From: Coptis chinensis
Lineage: Eukaryota > Streptophyta > Magnoliopsida > Ranunculales > Ranunculaceae
Direction of reading: 5' to 3'
NCBI GenBank assembly: GCA_015680905.1
Contig: CM027383.1
Location: 36,392,501 to 36,456,500, forward strand
DNA length: 64,000 nt
This document shows positions 12,574 through 24,257 of the stretch, in pieces. Both the position numbers and the translations under genes were made by a program. Below the pieces are notes generated by a model. It worked only from the letters and a program-made list of their open reading frames with translations, was not told the origin of the DNA and did no database searches. The first letter of the stretch is position 1. Every line of letters begins with the position of its first letter.

Positions 12574-13950
12574 TGATAAGAGCCCAAAACTGTAGTTTTA
12601 ACCCCTTAATAATCATACTGTTAGACCAATTATGTGAATAATAAGTAAGAGTTAACACCGATTACGCTTTTTATGCATTTCAGCTTCAAAGTCCATTATG
12701 TGCGTAAATGTACCACTTTAGCGAGATAAAGGAGCAAAAAAGTCAATGAGAACTTCGAAAGCCGTATCTTTGGACTCAGACCTGAATTGGGCATACCTTA
12801 TGTTAAAACGACCGGCTCGGAAAGATCTTTGCAATGGTCCAAGCCTTGACCCAATCAGAGGAGCAGAAGTGGACGAAAAGTCTGTTGAAGCCGACTGCAG
12901 CTGAAGAGGCCTTTTGGATTGAAAAGATTGGGTTTTGGGCCCGATTCTTCGCCCAAAACATGGCTCCAAGCCCATGCACGATTTTTGATCTGAATGTATA
13001 AGAACAAAAGCTTAGTTCATTGTTAATGGTAGATAGTTAGGTTAGAAAATAAATTAGATTAGTTAGCCTCCATTAAACCTTAATTCTAGATCTAGTTTTC
13101 ATTAGATTAATTAAGTTTAATTTCATTTCAATTCTTGTTTTAGATTAAACTCTCAAATTATTGTTCTTGATTGATTAGATAATAAAAATAGTTATTTTGT
13201 CAATTTCGATTTATAGATCTAAATTCCATTATTGTTTGCTATCATTTCATAGTTATTAATTAGATTTCGATTATTGTTTAGTGAAATCGCATAAAGTTAG
13301 AATCTTTTCATTATGTTTAGTTTAGATTCAATGGGAAATGTTAGTTTAATGAATCAAGGCTAAAACCTCCATTAGAGGGGTTGATGAAGCCTTGATGAAA
13401 ACTTAGTTGTTAGTGTAGAATTGTTTGTAGATTCTATTCCACTCTAGAAAGTCGTGTTTCGCCATGAGAATGGGTGGACGACTTCACATGCTAGTTAGTA
13501 CTCGGTAGAAATGCCATGAACACTAGGGATTAGACTCGAATTCCTTGCCGTAAGAACGTGAGAATCGAGATACAAGAATCTATACTAGGTTATTAAGTTG
13601 GATTCGAGGTGGATTCAATTCCCCTCTAATCCTTTATCTAGATTCAAAAACAAGCATATTTCCATAGTATTCGTAGTTAAATTCAACGTAGACTCATTTT
13701 AGTTTCATCGTAGTATAACACCCTTCGTAAAGCTCTCATTGACTTAAGAGCGACTAGTTAGACTTAGAAAACAATCCATGCTAGGGAACTAGGAGTGGAA
13801 CGAACTTCGTACTCCATTTAGTGCAATTCGCATTGAGAGTAGAAGTTTTGATAATAGACTCGTAAAAATATAAGTTTAGTTTACTTACGTTTTGGCTTTG
13901 ATTCGGATTCATTTTAAATTTCGTAGACTATACATTTTATATATTTATCA
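12574..13950 (+). repeat. 5' LTR of element C
   Basis: This 1377-bp direct repeat of 20765-22143 is near-identical, with differences mostly small indels around 12660-12820. It shares blocks with the LTRs of element D, such as gccgtatctttggactcag and ttatg(t/c)caaaacgaccggctcgg, so C and D are sister subfamilies. Confidence 0.95.
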
Positions 13951-13972
13951 AATGGCAAATGCCGCCATCTTA
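13951..13972 (+). other. degenerate primer-binding site of element C
   Basis: The LTR is followed by aaTGGCAAATGCCGCCATCT. This resembles the Athila tRNA-Asp site (TGGCGCCGTTGCCGGGGA) only partly. Confidence 0.45.
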
Positions 13973-14516
13973 GTTGCACTTTAGCATTGTTTTCTTTGTA
14001 GAAATAGTTATTTTAAGTCCCATTTCACCCACCCACCCTTGTTTGATCCATACCGTGGTTGCCGCTTTCAGTTTGGAAAAATTCCGCGAGAAAACGACCG
14101 AAGGCCAGCGCCAGCAAAGAGAGAGACCGCCATCTTCTCGACTTCGCTTATACATTGAAGCCGCCACAGCTTCAAAGAGAGCGCGACCCGCTATCTTATC
14201 GAGCTCGACTTTGCCTCTTAGAATACAAATATAAGCCAGCGCCAGCCTCCTCAAATTCCGTGGATTTCCACGGTTTGATTTAAACTTCGAATTGTCAAGT
14301 TTTTCAGTGTTCTAATCTCTTTATTTACACCGAACACGCCAGAAACAAGACGCTTATTCAAACGCGTAGCAAGGAGGCATTCAGTATACTTCTTCCCACT
14401 CCTCTTCCTTCGTCGAGGAGTTTTAATTCTAGTATTATCGGGCTTGTTTTTCAGAGAAATAAATACAACACGCCTATCTAGAATTTCACACACTACACCT
14501 GATATTATGGTGAAGA

Positions 14517-16980
14517 AAGAGAGACCCTCTCTCGACTTTTATAAAGCTTTGAGCGATAGCCCTAAATCTTGCATCGTTTCTAGCGGACCTAACGGGGATT
14601 TTCGAATTCCCCAAACATATTTAATTCGTTACCCGCTTTCCATGGTCTAGACCATGAAAACCTTACCAACACACGCGTGGGGATTGAACAAGTCCTTACA
14701 ACATTCCATCATCCTACCGTTGGTACCTAAATGATTAAACCGAGGGTATTTCCTTCACCTTAGTCGATAAGGCGGCGTCTTGGTTAACCGCCCAAGCACT
14801 AATTCTCGGGACTCGTGGGCCAAACTTGTTCAGCTATTTATGGAACATTTTACCCACCCCTAAAGACGGATGAGATGCTTTCCAAGATTCATTTTTTCCG
14901 ACAAAATCCTCATGAATCATTTTCTCGAGGCTTGGAATCGCTTTCACCGATCTGCTTTATAGAGTGTCCACACCATAACTTAGCTAAAGACACGTTAGTT
15001 CGTTGCCTTTTTCAAAGGACTTCTACACCACCATAAAGAAGTCCTTGACATAATGAATGGGGTAGTTTCCTAAGTAAAGGAGCCAATGAGGCTTACAAAT
15101 TTTTAGGATCAAACTAAGCGAAAAATAACAACCGGGGTAGTGACGACATTACTCGGCCCCGCTAGTTCTTCTTCCACGCTTAAGGCTACCAAGATGTTTG
15201 AGGTTAAACCCGATCTAGAACTTAAAAATTTAATCGAATCTCTAACTAAAAAGGTTGAGGCCATTTCATAACAAAAGCCTATCCCCGTCATGAATGTAAA
15301 TTCAAATCCATGTAGTTTCTGTTTGAGTCCCGAAAGCATCCCGACTCCCCGTCCCTATAGCCTATGAACATTCTTGTTCTATTAATAGTGAACCTAACGC
15401 CCTTGAGACAAAATCCCAACTTCGGTTGGAGAAATAACCAACAAGTCACACCTCCGTGGTACAATAATCAATATGTTAGGCCAACACACGCTTATAACCA
15501 AGCTCCTCCAGACAAGGATTGAGGTCGTGGGTAATTATAATAATTATAACAACCAAGCACAACCTCGACAAGGTCAAGCACAAGGTCAATATAGTTATAA
15601 TAATTATAATGCTAATAGAGGTATCGTTCCTAGAAATAATAACTACCACAATCCGCCCATAAATAACCAACAAGTCACACCACCCGCGACTATTACACCC
15701 ACACAACCGGATCGCCTTGACACCTTCATACAAGTGAGCCAACAACTTTTCCAAACCATGGCTCAATCTAACCAACACATTCTACAACTGCTTAATAATT
15801 TAAACCAACAAGTTAGCCCAAGAGAAAGCCCAACCAAAAGGCGTTTCCGTGCCAAGCGATACCCAACCCTAGAACGAAGAACAACACCTTTGAGGTAAAC
15901 GGTAATACTAGTAATGAAACTACAAACGTGGGTGAGCTAAATGCCATCACCACTCTCCGCTCGAAGAGTGGTTGATAACAAAGTAACTATGCCTATAGTT
16001 ACCCCATCAAGATTCCTACAACGGATATCGAACTAGATACCGAAATAGAAACCTAAAGAGCCTACAACCTAGAGGTACCAGGTTAAACCACAACCTAAGA
16101 AACAAAAGCCAAGGTTAAACATCCTGTTGATCCATATGCTAATTATAGAGAGAAAACACCGCTTCCCCAAAAATTAGCCATGTTAACTAGGGATACAAAT
16201 TATGAGGAGATTAGGAACGCGTTTTCAAAAATCTAACTATAAACCTTCCCTTTCTCGGCTATTAAAAGCTACCACACCATGCTAAGTTTCTTAAGGAGTT
16301 GTGTACTACTAGGCGTAAGACCAATATACCAAAAGACGCTTTTTTAATGCAACAATTCCCAACGCTTATCCGAAAATAATGGAATTGTTAAGTACAAGGA
16401 CCCCCGGTCGCCCTATCGTATAATGCACCTTAGAGATTCTCACACGACGATCGCGGCTTACTAGACCTGGGGCTAGTGTTAACTTACTCCCATTTTATTT
16501 GTATAAACAAATAGGCCTAGAGGAGATGCAACCTACTAAAATGACATTGCAATTAGTCGATCGGTCTATTAAGTATCCTAAGGGGTGTGGTTGAAAACGT
16601 GCTAGTTAAAGTCCAAAATTTTTACTACCCGGCCGACTTCGTTGTCCTAGACACGTAAGTCACTAACGACTCAGTACCTATCATTTTAGGGCGCCCCTTC
16701 TTGGCTACATCCAACAACGCTTTATAAACCGCCCATGATGGTTCGATGTCCTTGTCCTTTTGGCCATCTTTCCGTTGAGGTAAATGTTTTCAAAACGAGG
16801 ACACACAAGATCCGATTCATCTACAAATGGAGAGGTTAGCATGATCGAGAGCTTAGCTCAAGATTACTTCAAAACATGTTTCCAGAGAAACAGATTAACA
16901 AATTCCTTTCCTTTGGAAATTCCGACTTTAACAATGACTCCCCGGTAGTAGACGAAATAGAAGAAGAATTCCTCGCAACT
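14517..16980 (+). pseudogene. gag-protease wreck of element C
   Basis: ATG 14517 starts MVKKERPSLDFYKALSDSPK, which parallels the gag start of element B (MAQENPTVEKPLSDFYTALQ, from 25556). Many frameshifts and stops follow. Recognisable gag words continue through 15100, and an Asn/Gln-rich stretch covers about 15530-15830. Around 16460-16720 the six frames show protease words: GLEEMQPTKMTLQ, DRSIKYPKG and then ILGRPFLAT. These match B's protease (GLHELKPTNMTLQ, DRSIKYPKG, ILGRPFLAT). The N-terminal zinc knuckle near 15310 keeps only its first two Cys. Nothing can be translated as a whole. Confidence 0.75.
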
Positions 16981-19900
16981 CTTTTTGCACCGCTTTTTAC
17001 CACTTCATGAGTCCCCTTGCCAACAACCATTCATCCCTTGATGCTATGACGAAGATGAATTTTTCAATCTTTATCCCAGTGATCCTTTTGACCCACCTAT
17101 TGAGGAATGTCTTGCATATATCAAGATTTCTCGATGATATGGACTTGAGAGCGCTTAGCTGAGAATCATTCACCTTCCATCACCAATATTCCCCACCCTC
17201 CACCTTTTCAAAGGAACCTCGAAGTTTGCACTTTCGATCCTTTAGTTTCTCCCCGTGCTTCATGATTTTTAAATCCACCTATTAAACAAATACTTCCCAA
17301 GGATAAACCACTAGACACCTTCATTTTAGACTTGAGACAAATTCCCTAACTACACCATGAATGAGTTTTGTGCTAAACCCACATCCTCATTTTTCCATGC
17401 TCTCCTCTAAAACTTATCCCAATCCACCATATCTTCCACAACCATTCACTGTTCCACACACTATTCACTAGGACACCCTCTCTCGCTCAAAGATGAAACA
17501 TAAGGTGCATGCTCGGTTATGTTATAGGTCTATTCGACTTCGCTTTCATTCCACTAGGCTGCGTCGTAGGAAATCTTGGTGCTTGATTGTGTTTGGATAT
17601 GTTTTCTGTGATATTTATTTATGGAACGATCCACAACTATTTCGGTTGTTGATATATGATAAACTGCATATTCATACATATATTTAGATAAAGTCTCGAG
17701 TATCTGACTATAAACGACTCAATTTTTGTGTATGGTGCATTTCCTTTCATTTCCATATATTGGTGAATGCACCATTTAGGTAACCGGGCCCTCCCTATGG
17801 AGTGTGTGGCTGTAAGTACCGGATCCTAAGTCCACGCTTTCACATAATTCACGCTTTTCCACTCTTGCATGTTTTCTCGGTTTTGAGTCATGTTTCTCTA
17901 TGGTGTGAATTATGTCTTTATCGCTTATTGTTTTCCTTTATATTAAACCTAATTCATAAAAAGTAAAAAGTGTAAAGATATATAAAAATAGTAATCTAGC
18001 AAGTCTCGAATCTGACTTTAAAAGACCCACGTTTTAAAACAAATTTTACAAACCCGTTTTCAAAATTTGTTTGGGGTGGGTGTTTGGTTTTTCCATTCTT
18101 GATCACTCAAATTCCTATTCTTACCCCCCACCTCGCCCCTTGAAGAGTAGCTAGATTTCTACTTGTTTGTTGTTTTGATGTTGTCTTTTATTATTTTTTA
18201 GTAGATAGGATGTTACGCTTGTTAAATTCGAAGTTAATTTTGACTTTTGTAGTGAAATGTTGTTTGAATGACAATATGAATATAATGTCGTTATTTTCAT
18301 TGTCGTGCGTGATTAGTTAATGTTGATCCCACCTTCCCAAACTGTTTGGGGTGGTGTTATCTATTCCAAAGATGATTTTATATAAACTTCATTCATTCTA
18401 CACTCACAACCCACACTACACCTAATTTCCATCACTCACCTTTCACTCCCACGCTTCGCCTCATTTTTCAATTTTCAGCAACTCCGAAATGCAAGGCTTT
18501 CTACAGAGACTTAACTCGCTCAGATATTTTTTGTTCTGAATTTTGCCCAGAAGCCCACGCTTTCAAGCCGAAGCGACCCTCATCTATCGACCTAGAGCGC
18601 CGCCACTGCCAAGTTGAGCGACCCGCCAAACACCGAATTCTAAAATTTCAGAGCGACTCATATCTATACGAAGGCCTGCTGACTTCGTGGACCAGAAAAT
18701 TCCAGTTTTCTACGGGTAGTTTCCAGATCATTCATAGCTATTCCAGAGCGTAATTTTGAGATGACATCTCCTATAATAATACCGTAACAGTCTTTCAAAG
18801 ATTTGTTCCAAAGCACTACTTATGGTGCTTGGTTTGTGAGTGATCACACACGTAGGCTAGAACCGCTTATGGGTCTTGCTAGCAATTGTTCTTGGACTTG
18901 CCATGCCCGCTGAAATACAAGACCCATGATGCTATTGGGTAGATAATATGCATGTCCGGGAGTGGAGGTAAGTTTTAGTTTCATTAGTGTCCGCTTATGT
19001 CCCAAGCAAATTCATTAGGTTAACCCCATAATGGGTGGAACTCTTTATAGCGTTAAGCGTCGGCTTTTATTTCCTATATTAGTACGCTCTAACCTTGTTT
19101 TGCAGATGTTTCTGAATTTCACGCTTCAATGGTATTTTTCCTACCCTCTTTATTTAAATGCTTTGAGGACAAAGCATGCTTTTTGTTTGGGGGCATAGAA
19201 TCACGGTAATTAAGACATCCTTAGGATATAGATATATATAATATGCATTTGTTTTCTAGTTAAAATTTCAAAAATTTAAAAATATAAATAAATAAGTTAT
19301 GCTATACACTTAGGAATATTGGTATTGTTTATTTCTCCATGCTTTTAACAATCTAGAAGTCTCACATAGTCAAGGCATCGTAATAATTGTTAGAAACGTG
19401 GTTAATAATGTGAGGTAATAATCTTTGCATCTATCTATAAATATATTACATGAGTATCTATGATTGTTAGCAAGTAAGTTTCAAATCTAGGCTAGAGTAC
19501 TTATTCTACAAATCCTCGTGAGAATATAGCCTAAAGCCTTATATGAGCGAAACATTTGAGAAATGACACAAGGGAGAAGTAAAATCCGGATAGAGAAATC
19601 ACACGTCCACTTGCTTGATCACTAAACCATATCCTAAGTGAGAATTTAGGCCGCTCTTTGGATCGATATAGCCAGAAATTCAAACCTATGAATTATTTTC
19701 CGCTAGTCGCCACTCTGAGCCTCTTCTTTAGCCTTCCATAAACCACAATTCCTTTACCCTGTTACAAAAACAAAAACAAAATAAAAAAAAAAAGAGAATA
19801 AATCAACCTACCCAATTTAGAATAAGTCTGAGAATAGAATGAGTGAAGAAAGAAGAAGAGAAAAAACCTGTGTAAACAAAAATTGTTAGTTGCTTCAGAA

Positions 19901-20608
19901 AATAAAGAAAAGAAGTTTCCATCCAAAGAAAAGAAAAATAGAAATAAAATAAAAACTCCAAAAAATAGAATAAAAGGGAGTCAAAAGCCAAAGAAAAGAA
20001 AAAGAAAAATATGGCTAAGGATGGAAACAAAAGAAAATAACAAGGTTTTCTCTAAGTTACATAATACGAAGACTCTATTATCTCAGACTTGTCCTTTTGA
20101 ATATCCATTTCCTTCCTTCTTAAACCATCTCCTAATCCCGTAACACCTAATAAAGACCTCTAGCTTTCAATTAGGAATAGGTTAGTGTGATAGTAAAGTG
20201 GCAGATGTGTTTGATCGACCCCCTTTCCTTGTTGTCATTGAGATTGTAAGGTAAAAGTGTGCCCACTTGTATTAATCGGAGTAGCTTAAACTTGAGTGCA
20301 AAAATCGAGTGTTGTTTCTTGACTATTATTGTGAGAACCTATTTAAGGACGCTATTCCGAGTTCTCAGAAACAAACCTGCTAAACATTTGATAGTACTAC
20401 TCATTGTATATATGTTTATTGTAGATGATTGATTATTATGCATATATTAACTTAGGGTTTTGACTGGTTATTCTTATGTAATTGCTAGAGAGATGTATAG
20501 ATAGTTGAGCATGAATAAGGAAACAATAGTTTTATTTTCTTAGTCGTTGTAGTATAGATGAAGTTTGTGAGTACCTTCACTGAAAACTCTCACGAGGTTA
20601 TAACTCGT

Positions 20609-20629
20609 CCACTAGGGAATTCCTAGTGG
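20609..20629 (+). other. conserved hairpin, element C copy
   Basis: Arms CCACTAGG and CCTAGTGG, loop GAATT, 135 bp before the 3' LTR. A second small inverted repeat (CGAG..CTCG around GTTATAA) lies just upstream at about 20592-20606. Confidence 0.85.
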
Positions 20630-20748
20630 TTTAAGGCCTTGTTGCATATGGTCAATGCAATCGCACTCAATGAAAACGAGAGTAGTTAGAACTCCATTTT
20701 GGTCACTTATTCTAATTTCTCATATTTGCTTGAGGACAAGCAAAATGT

Positions 20749-20764
20749 TTGCTTTGGGGTGGTT
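20749..20764 (+). other. polypurine tract of element C
   Basis: tttgctttggggtggtt abuts the 3' LTR start TGATAAGAG. The tract is one substitution-rich step away from B and D (ctgtttgggggtggt). Confidence 0.75.
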
Positions 20765-22143
20765 TGATAAGAGCCCAAAACTGTAGTTTTAACCCCTTAA
20801 TAATCATCTTGTTAGACCAATTATGTGAATAATAAGTAAGAGTTAACACCGATTACACGCGTTTTTATGCATTTCAGGGCTTCAAAGTCCATTATGTGCG
20901 AAAATGTACCACTTTAGCGAGATAAAGGAGCAAAAAGTCGCAGAACTTCCGAAAAGCCGTATCTTTGGACTCAGACTGAATTGGGCATACCTTATGTCAA
21001 AACGACCGGCTCGAAAGATCTTTGCAATGGTCCAAGCCTTGACCCAATCAGAGGAGCAGAAGTGGACGAAAAGTCTGTTGAAGCCGACTGCAGCTGAAGA
21101 GGCCTTTTGGATCGAAGACTTGGGTTTTGGGCACGATTCTTCGCCCAAAACATGGCTCCAAGCCCATGCACGATTTTTGGATCTGAATGTATAAGAACAA
21201 AAGCTTAGTTCATTGTTAATGGTAGATAGTTAGGTTAGAAAATAAATTAGATTAGTTAGCCTCCATTAAACCTTAATTCTAGATCTAGTTTTCATTAGAT
21301 TAATTAAGTTTAATTTCATTTCAATTCTTGTTTTAGATTAAACTCTCAAATTATTGTTCTTGATTGATTAGATAATAAAAATAGTTATTTTGTCAATTTC
21401 GATTTATAGATCTAAATTCCATTATTGTTTGCTATCATTTCATAGTTATTAATTAGATTTCGATTATTGTTTAGTGAAATCGCATAAAGTTAGAATCTTT
21501 TCATTATGTTTAGTTTAGATTCAATGGGAAATGTTAGTTTAATGAATCAAGGCTAAAACCTCCATTAGAGGGGTTGATGAAGCCTTGATGAAAACTTAGT
21601 TGTTAGTGTAGAATTGTTTGTAGATTCTATTCCACTCTAGAAAGTCGTGTTTAAGCCATGAGAATGGGTGGACGACTTCACATGCTAGTTAGTACTTTCG
21701 GTAGAAATGCCATGAACACTAGGGATTAGACTCGAATTCCTTGCCGTAGAAGAACGGAGAATCGAGATACAAGAATCTAATATACTAGGTTATTAAGTTG
21801 GATTCGAGGTGGATTCAATTCCCCTCTAATCCTTTATCTAGATTCAAAAACAAGCATATTTCCATAGTATTCGTAGTTAAATTCAACGTAGACTCATTTT
21901 AGTTTCATCGTAGTATAACACCCTTCGTAAAGCTCTCATTGACTTAAGAGCAACTAGTTAGACTTAGAAAACAATCCATGCTAGGGAACTAGGAGTGGAA
22001 CGAACTTCGTACTCCATTTAGTGCAATTCGCATTGAGAGTAGAAGTTTTGATAATAGACTCGTAAAAATATAAGTTTAGTTTACTTACGTTTTGGATTCG
22101 TCGTTCATTTCGTAGGTAGACTATACATTTTATATATTTATCA
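20765..22143 (+). repeat. 3' LTR of element C
   Basis: This 1379-bp repeat is near-identical to 12574-13950. It is followed by the target duplication TGACA at 22144-22148 and then element B's RT on the minus strand. Confidence 0.95.
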
Positions 22144-23033
22144 TGACACTTCTCCCAATTGAGTACCAGATTTTTCTCTTCGCAACGCGTTAATACTTTA
22201 GAAAGGTTGGATAGGCAGTCGTCAAAGGAATTTCCGTAGATGAAAAAATCGTCCATGAAGACTTCCATACAACGTTCCACCATATCACTGAAAATGTGAA
22301 GCATGCAGTGTTGGAAGGTGCCTGGGGCATTACAAAGACCAAAAGGCATTCATCTGTATGTAAAGGTTCCAAAGGGACACATGAAAGTTGTCTTTTCTTG
22401 ATCGGCGGGATCGATGACAATTTGGAAGTATCCGGAATAGCCATCAAGAAAACAGTAGTAAGCATGACCGCTAAACGGTTCTAGCATTTGGTCAATGAAT
22501 GGGAGAGGGAAGTGATCTTTACGTGTTCTGGCATTAAGTTTGCGATAGTCAATGCAAATTCTCCATTTTAATGGAATGCGAGTGGAGATGCACTCACCAT
22601 TTTCATTTTGTACAACTTGAATGCCGAACTTTTTGGGAACAACGTGGATAGGACTAACCCAATCACTATCAAAGATAGGGTATATGATACCTCCATCAAG
22701 TAAACGTAAAACTTCCTCTCTCACCACTTCCTTCATGGCGGGATTAAGGCAGCATTGTGGTTCTCGCGATGTCTTTGTGCCGTCATTGAGATGTATGCGA
22801 TGCGTGCATATGCTAAGGTCTATTCCCTTGATATCATCTAAGGACCATCCGATAGCGGAGCGGTGTTCACGAATGACATGAATCAAACGTGCCTCTTCGT
22901 CGGTAGTCAAGTGAGCAGAAATTATTATAGGGTGACTACCATCGGGATCGAGATGCACGTACTTCAAATCAGAGGGTAGAGGTTTTAAATCCGGAGTTGG
23001 AGGATTGGGGATCAAGGATTCATGAAGGATCAT
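22144..23033 (-). pseudogene. Reverse transcriptase N-terminal half, element B
   Basis: RT copies the element RNA into DNA. The minus-strand frame from 23033 includes VREEVLRLLDGGIIYPI, SDWVSPIHVVPKK and RICIDYRKLNARTRKDHFPL. Next comes the first catalytic Asp in CFLDGYSGYFQI, then PFGTFTYR and an in-frame TGA. The same frame resumes MPFGLCNAPGTFQ and gives the catalytic pair as FMDD (VFMDDFFIYG; most elements have YxDD). It runs into NWEKCH, where element C interrupts it at the TGACA duplication. The TGA replaces an expected Arg codon and is compatible with CGA-to-TGA decay. Confidence 0.92.
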
Positions 23034-23168
23034 CTCTTCAATGGAAAAGAGCGAATCCGGTTCTTCTGAATCAAATTACAACGCAGCAGTAGGATCAAAT
23101 AGTGGTACCGACTCTAATAATGTGTGGACATCCTTTATGTACGAAGTCATCGCCAAACTCGTGGATTA

Positions 23169-23654
23169 TCAAAAAGAAAGAAATTGGTATATCTCGTCTG
23201 GGGGAAAAGAGTTTGTGAAATAATCATGTTCCAGACTATCAACCAAACTAATCTCGCCCTCCATTATAGGATCGGAAAATTGTTTCATTAATTTGAATAC
23301 GTTAAGTTCGACAGAAAGGTTCCCGAAAGATAATGTCATTGAACCGTCCCGACAATTTATGAGAACGTTAGCAGTTGCAAGAAAAGGACGTCCCAAGATG
23401 ATATGAATAGAGTCACAGGCCACTTCAGTATCTAGAATGACAAAATCAACTGAGTAGTAAAAATCTTGGACCTTGACTATGACGTTCTCTACTATGCCCT
23501 TTGGGTACTTGATGGAGCGATCCGCGAGTTGCAGAGTCATATTGGTAGGTTTTAATTCATGAAGACCTAACCGCTTAAATAAGTAGTAGGGGAAGTAGGT
23601 TAGCACCGCACCTAGGTCTAAAAAAGTGTGGTAGCGGGTATACTTGTCGCCCAA
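23169..23654 (-). pseudogene. Aspartic protease of element B
   Basis: The minus-strand ORF of 161 residues has the retropepsin catalytic site as FLDLGAVLTYFPYYL (Asp-Leu-Gly in place of the common Asp-Ser/Thr-Gly; DLGA is usual in Athila). Then come MTLQLADRSIKYPKGIVENV, FVILDTEVACDS and ILGRPFLATANVLIN, the flap and C-terminal segment. It would cleave the Gag-Pol precursor. It is separated from gag by a frameshifted linker and from RT by a short gap at 23034-23168 with a stop. Confidence 0.85.
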
Positions 23655-24257
23655 CGCATGGTACAGGTTAATCGACTGGTCCTTTGTACTTTACCACACC
23701 ATTGGTAGTGGTGATCGAGGAAACCGCTTTCGAGAGGAACGCTTTGTTGAGGAACATTCGTGACGTCGTTTGGTGGTGCACATGTCCTTCAAAAACTTGG
23801 CATGCTTGGGTAAATGCTTAAGCGTATCTAGGAAAGGTAAGTTTATGGTCAAATTTTTGAAGGTTTCACGGATCTCATTGAAATGTTCTTCACGCTTTGT
23901 TCTTTACCAAACGGGTAGGAACGGAGCTTTTAGCGAATCGCCGCGATAAGGATCGATGGCGCGCTTTCCCCTAGGGACATGGGTGTAGAATTGAAAGGCA
24001 CAACTTCGTCCGCTATAGGTTCGCGAGGTAGTAGTTGGAAGGACGCCACCGGGTTTCCGTCGATTCCTTTGTCCGCATAATGATTTTATTGTCGATGGTT
24101 CGGCCGATCGAAGAGTGGTAATGACATTTACCTCACCCCGGCTTGGATTACTAGATCCTGGTGCATTGTTGAGTTCAAAAGCAGTGTTTGTAGGCTTAGG
24201 GTTTGGAACTACTTGGCCAGGGAACACGCCCTTTTGACTTTTATCCTGAGTTAACAG
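23655..24257 (-). pseudogene. frameshifted gag-protease linker of element B
   Basis: A 107-residue frame (24227-23904) holds EVNVITTLRS, matching the linker word (VNAITTRSG-like) common in Athila polyproteins. Several frameshifts scatter further linker sequence over the three minus-strand frames down to the protease. Confidence 0.6.

Larger units (their letters stand above)
16981..20764 (+). mobile_element. internal region of element C without coding sense
   Basis: This stretch has no RT, integrase or extra-ORF motif in any frame. The last kilobase (about 19500-20764) is the shared 3' non-coding block of A, B and D. It includes an A-rich/purine-rich patch at 19760-20045, the 'gacctctagct' phrase at 20154, the hairpin at 20609-20629 and the purine tract at 20749-20764. 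ORFs at 19803-20143 are low-complexity (KE/F-rich) by-products. Confidence 0.7.
12574..22143 (+). mobile_element. LTR element C (Athila-related, non-autonomous)
   Basis: LTRs 12574-13950 and 20765-22143 are nearly identical, start TGATAAGAGCCCAAAACTGT and end TATATTTATCA. The 5-bp duplication TGACA flanks the element (12569-12573 and 22144-22148). Total length is 9570 bp with 6814 bp internal. The inside holds a wrecked gag and protease (14517 to about 16980), then about 3.8 kb without coding sense, and no RT, RNase H or integrase. It needs enzymes supplied by another element. It interrupts the RT of element B, so it is younger than B, which fits the close match of its LTRs. Confidence 0.92.

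Noticed and set aside
19803..20143. Overlapping ORFs of 75-86 residues in element C
   Set aside because: They are low-complexity translations of a purine-rich tract, rich in Lys/Glu or Phe, in non-coding DNA shared with element D where the frames are not kept.
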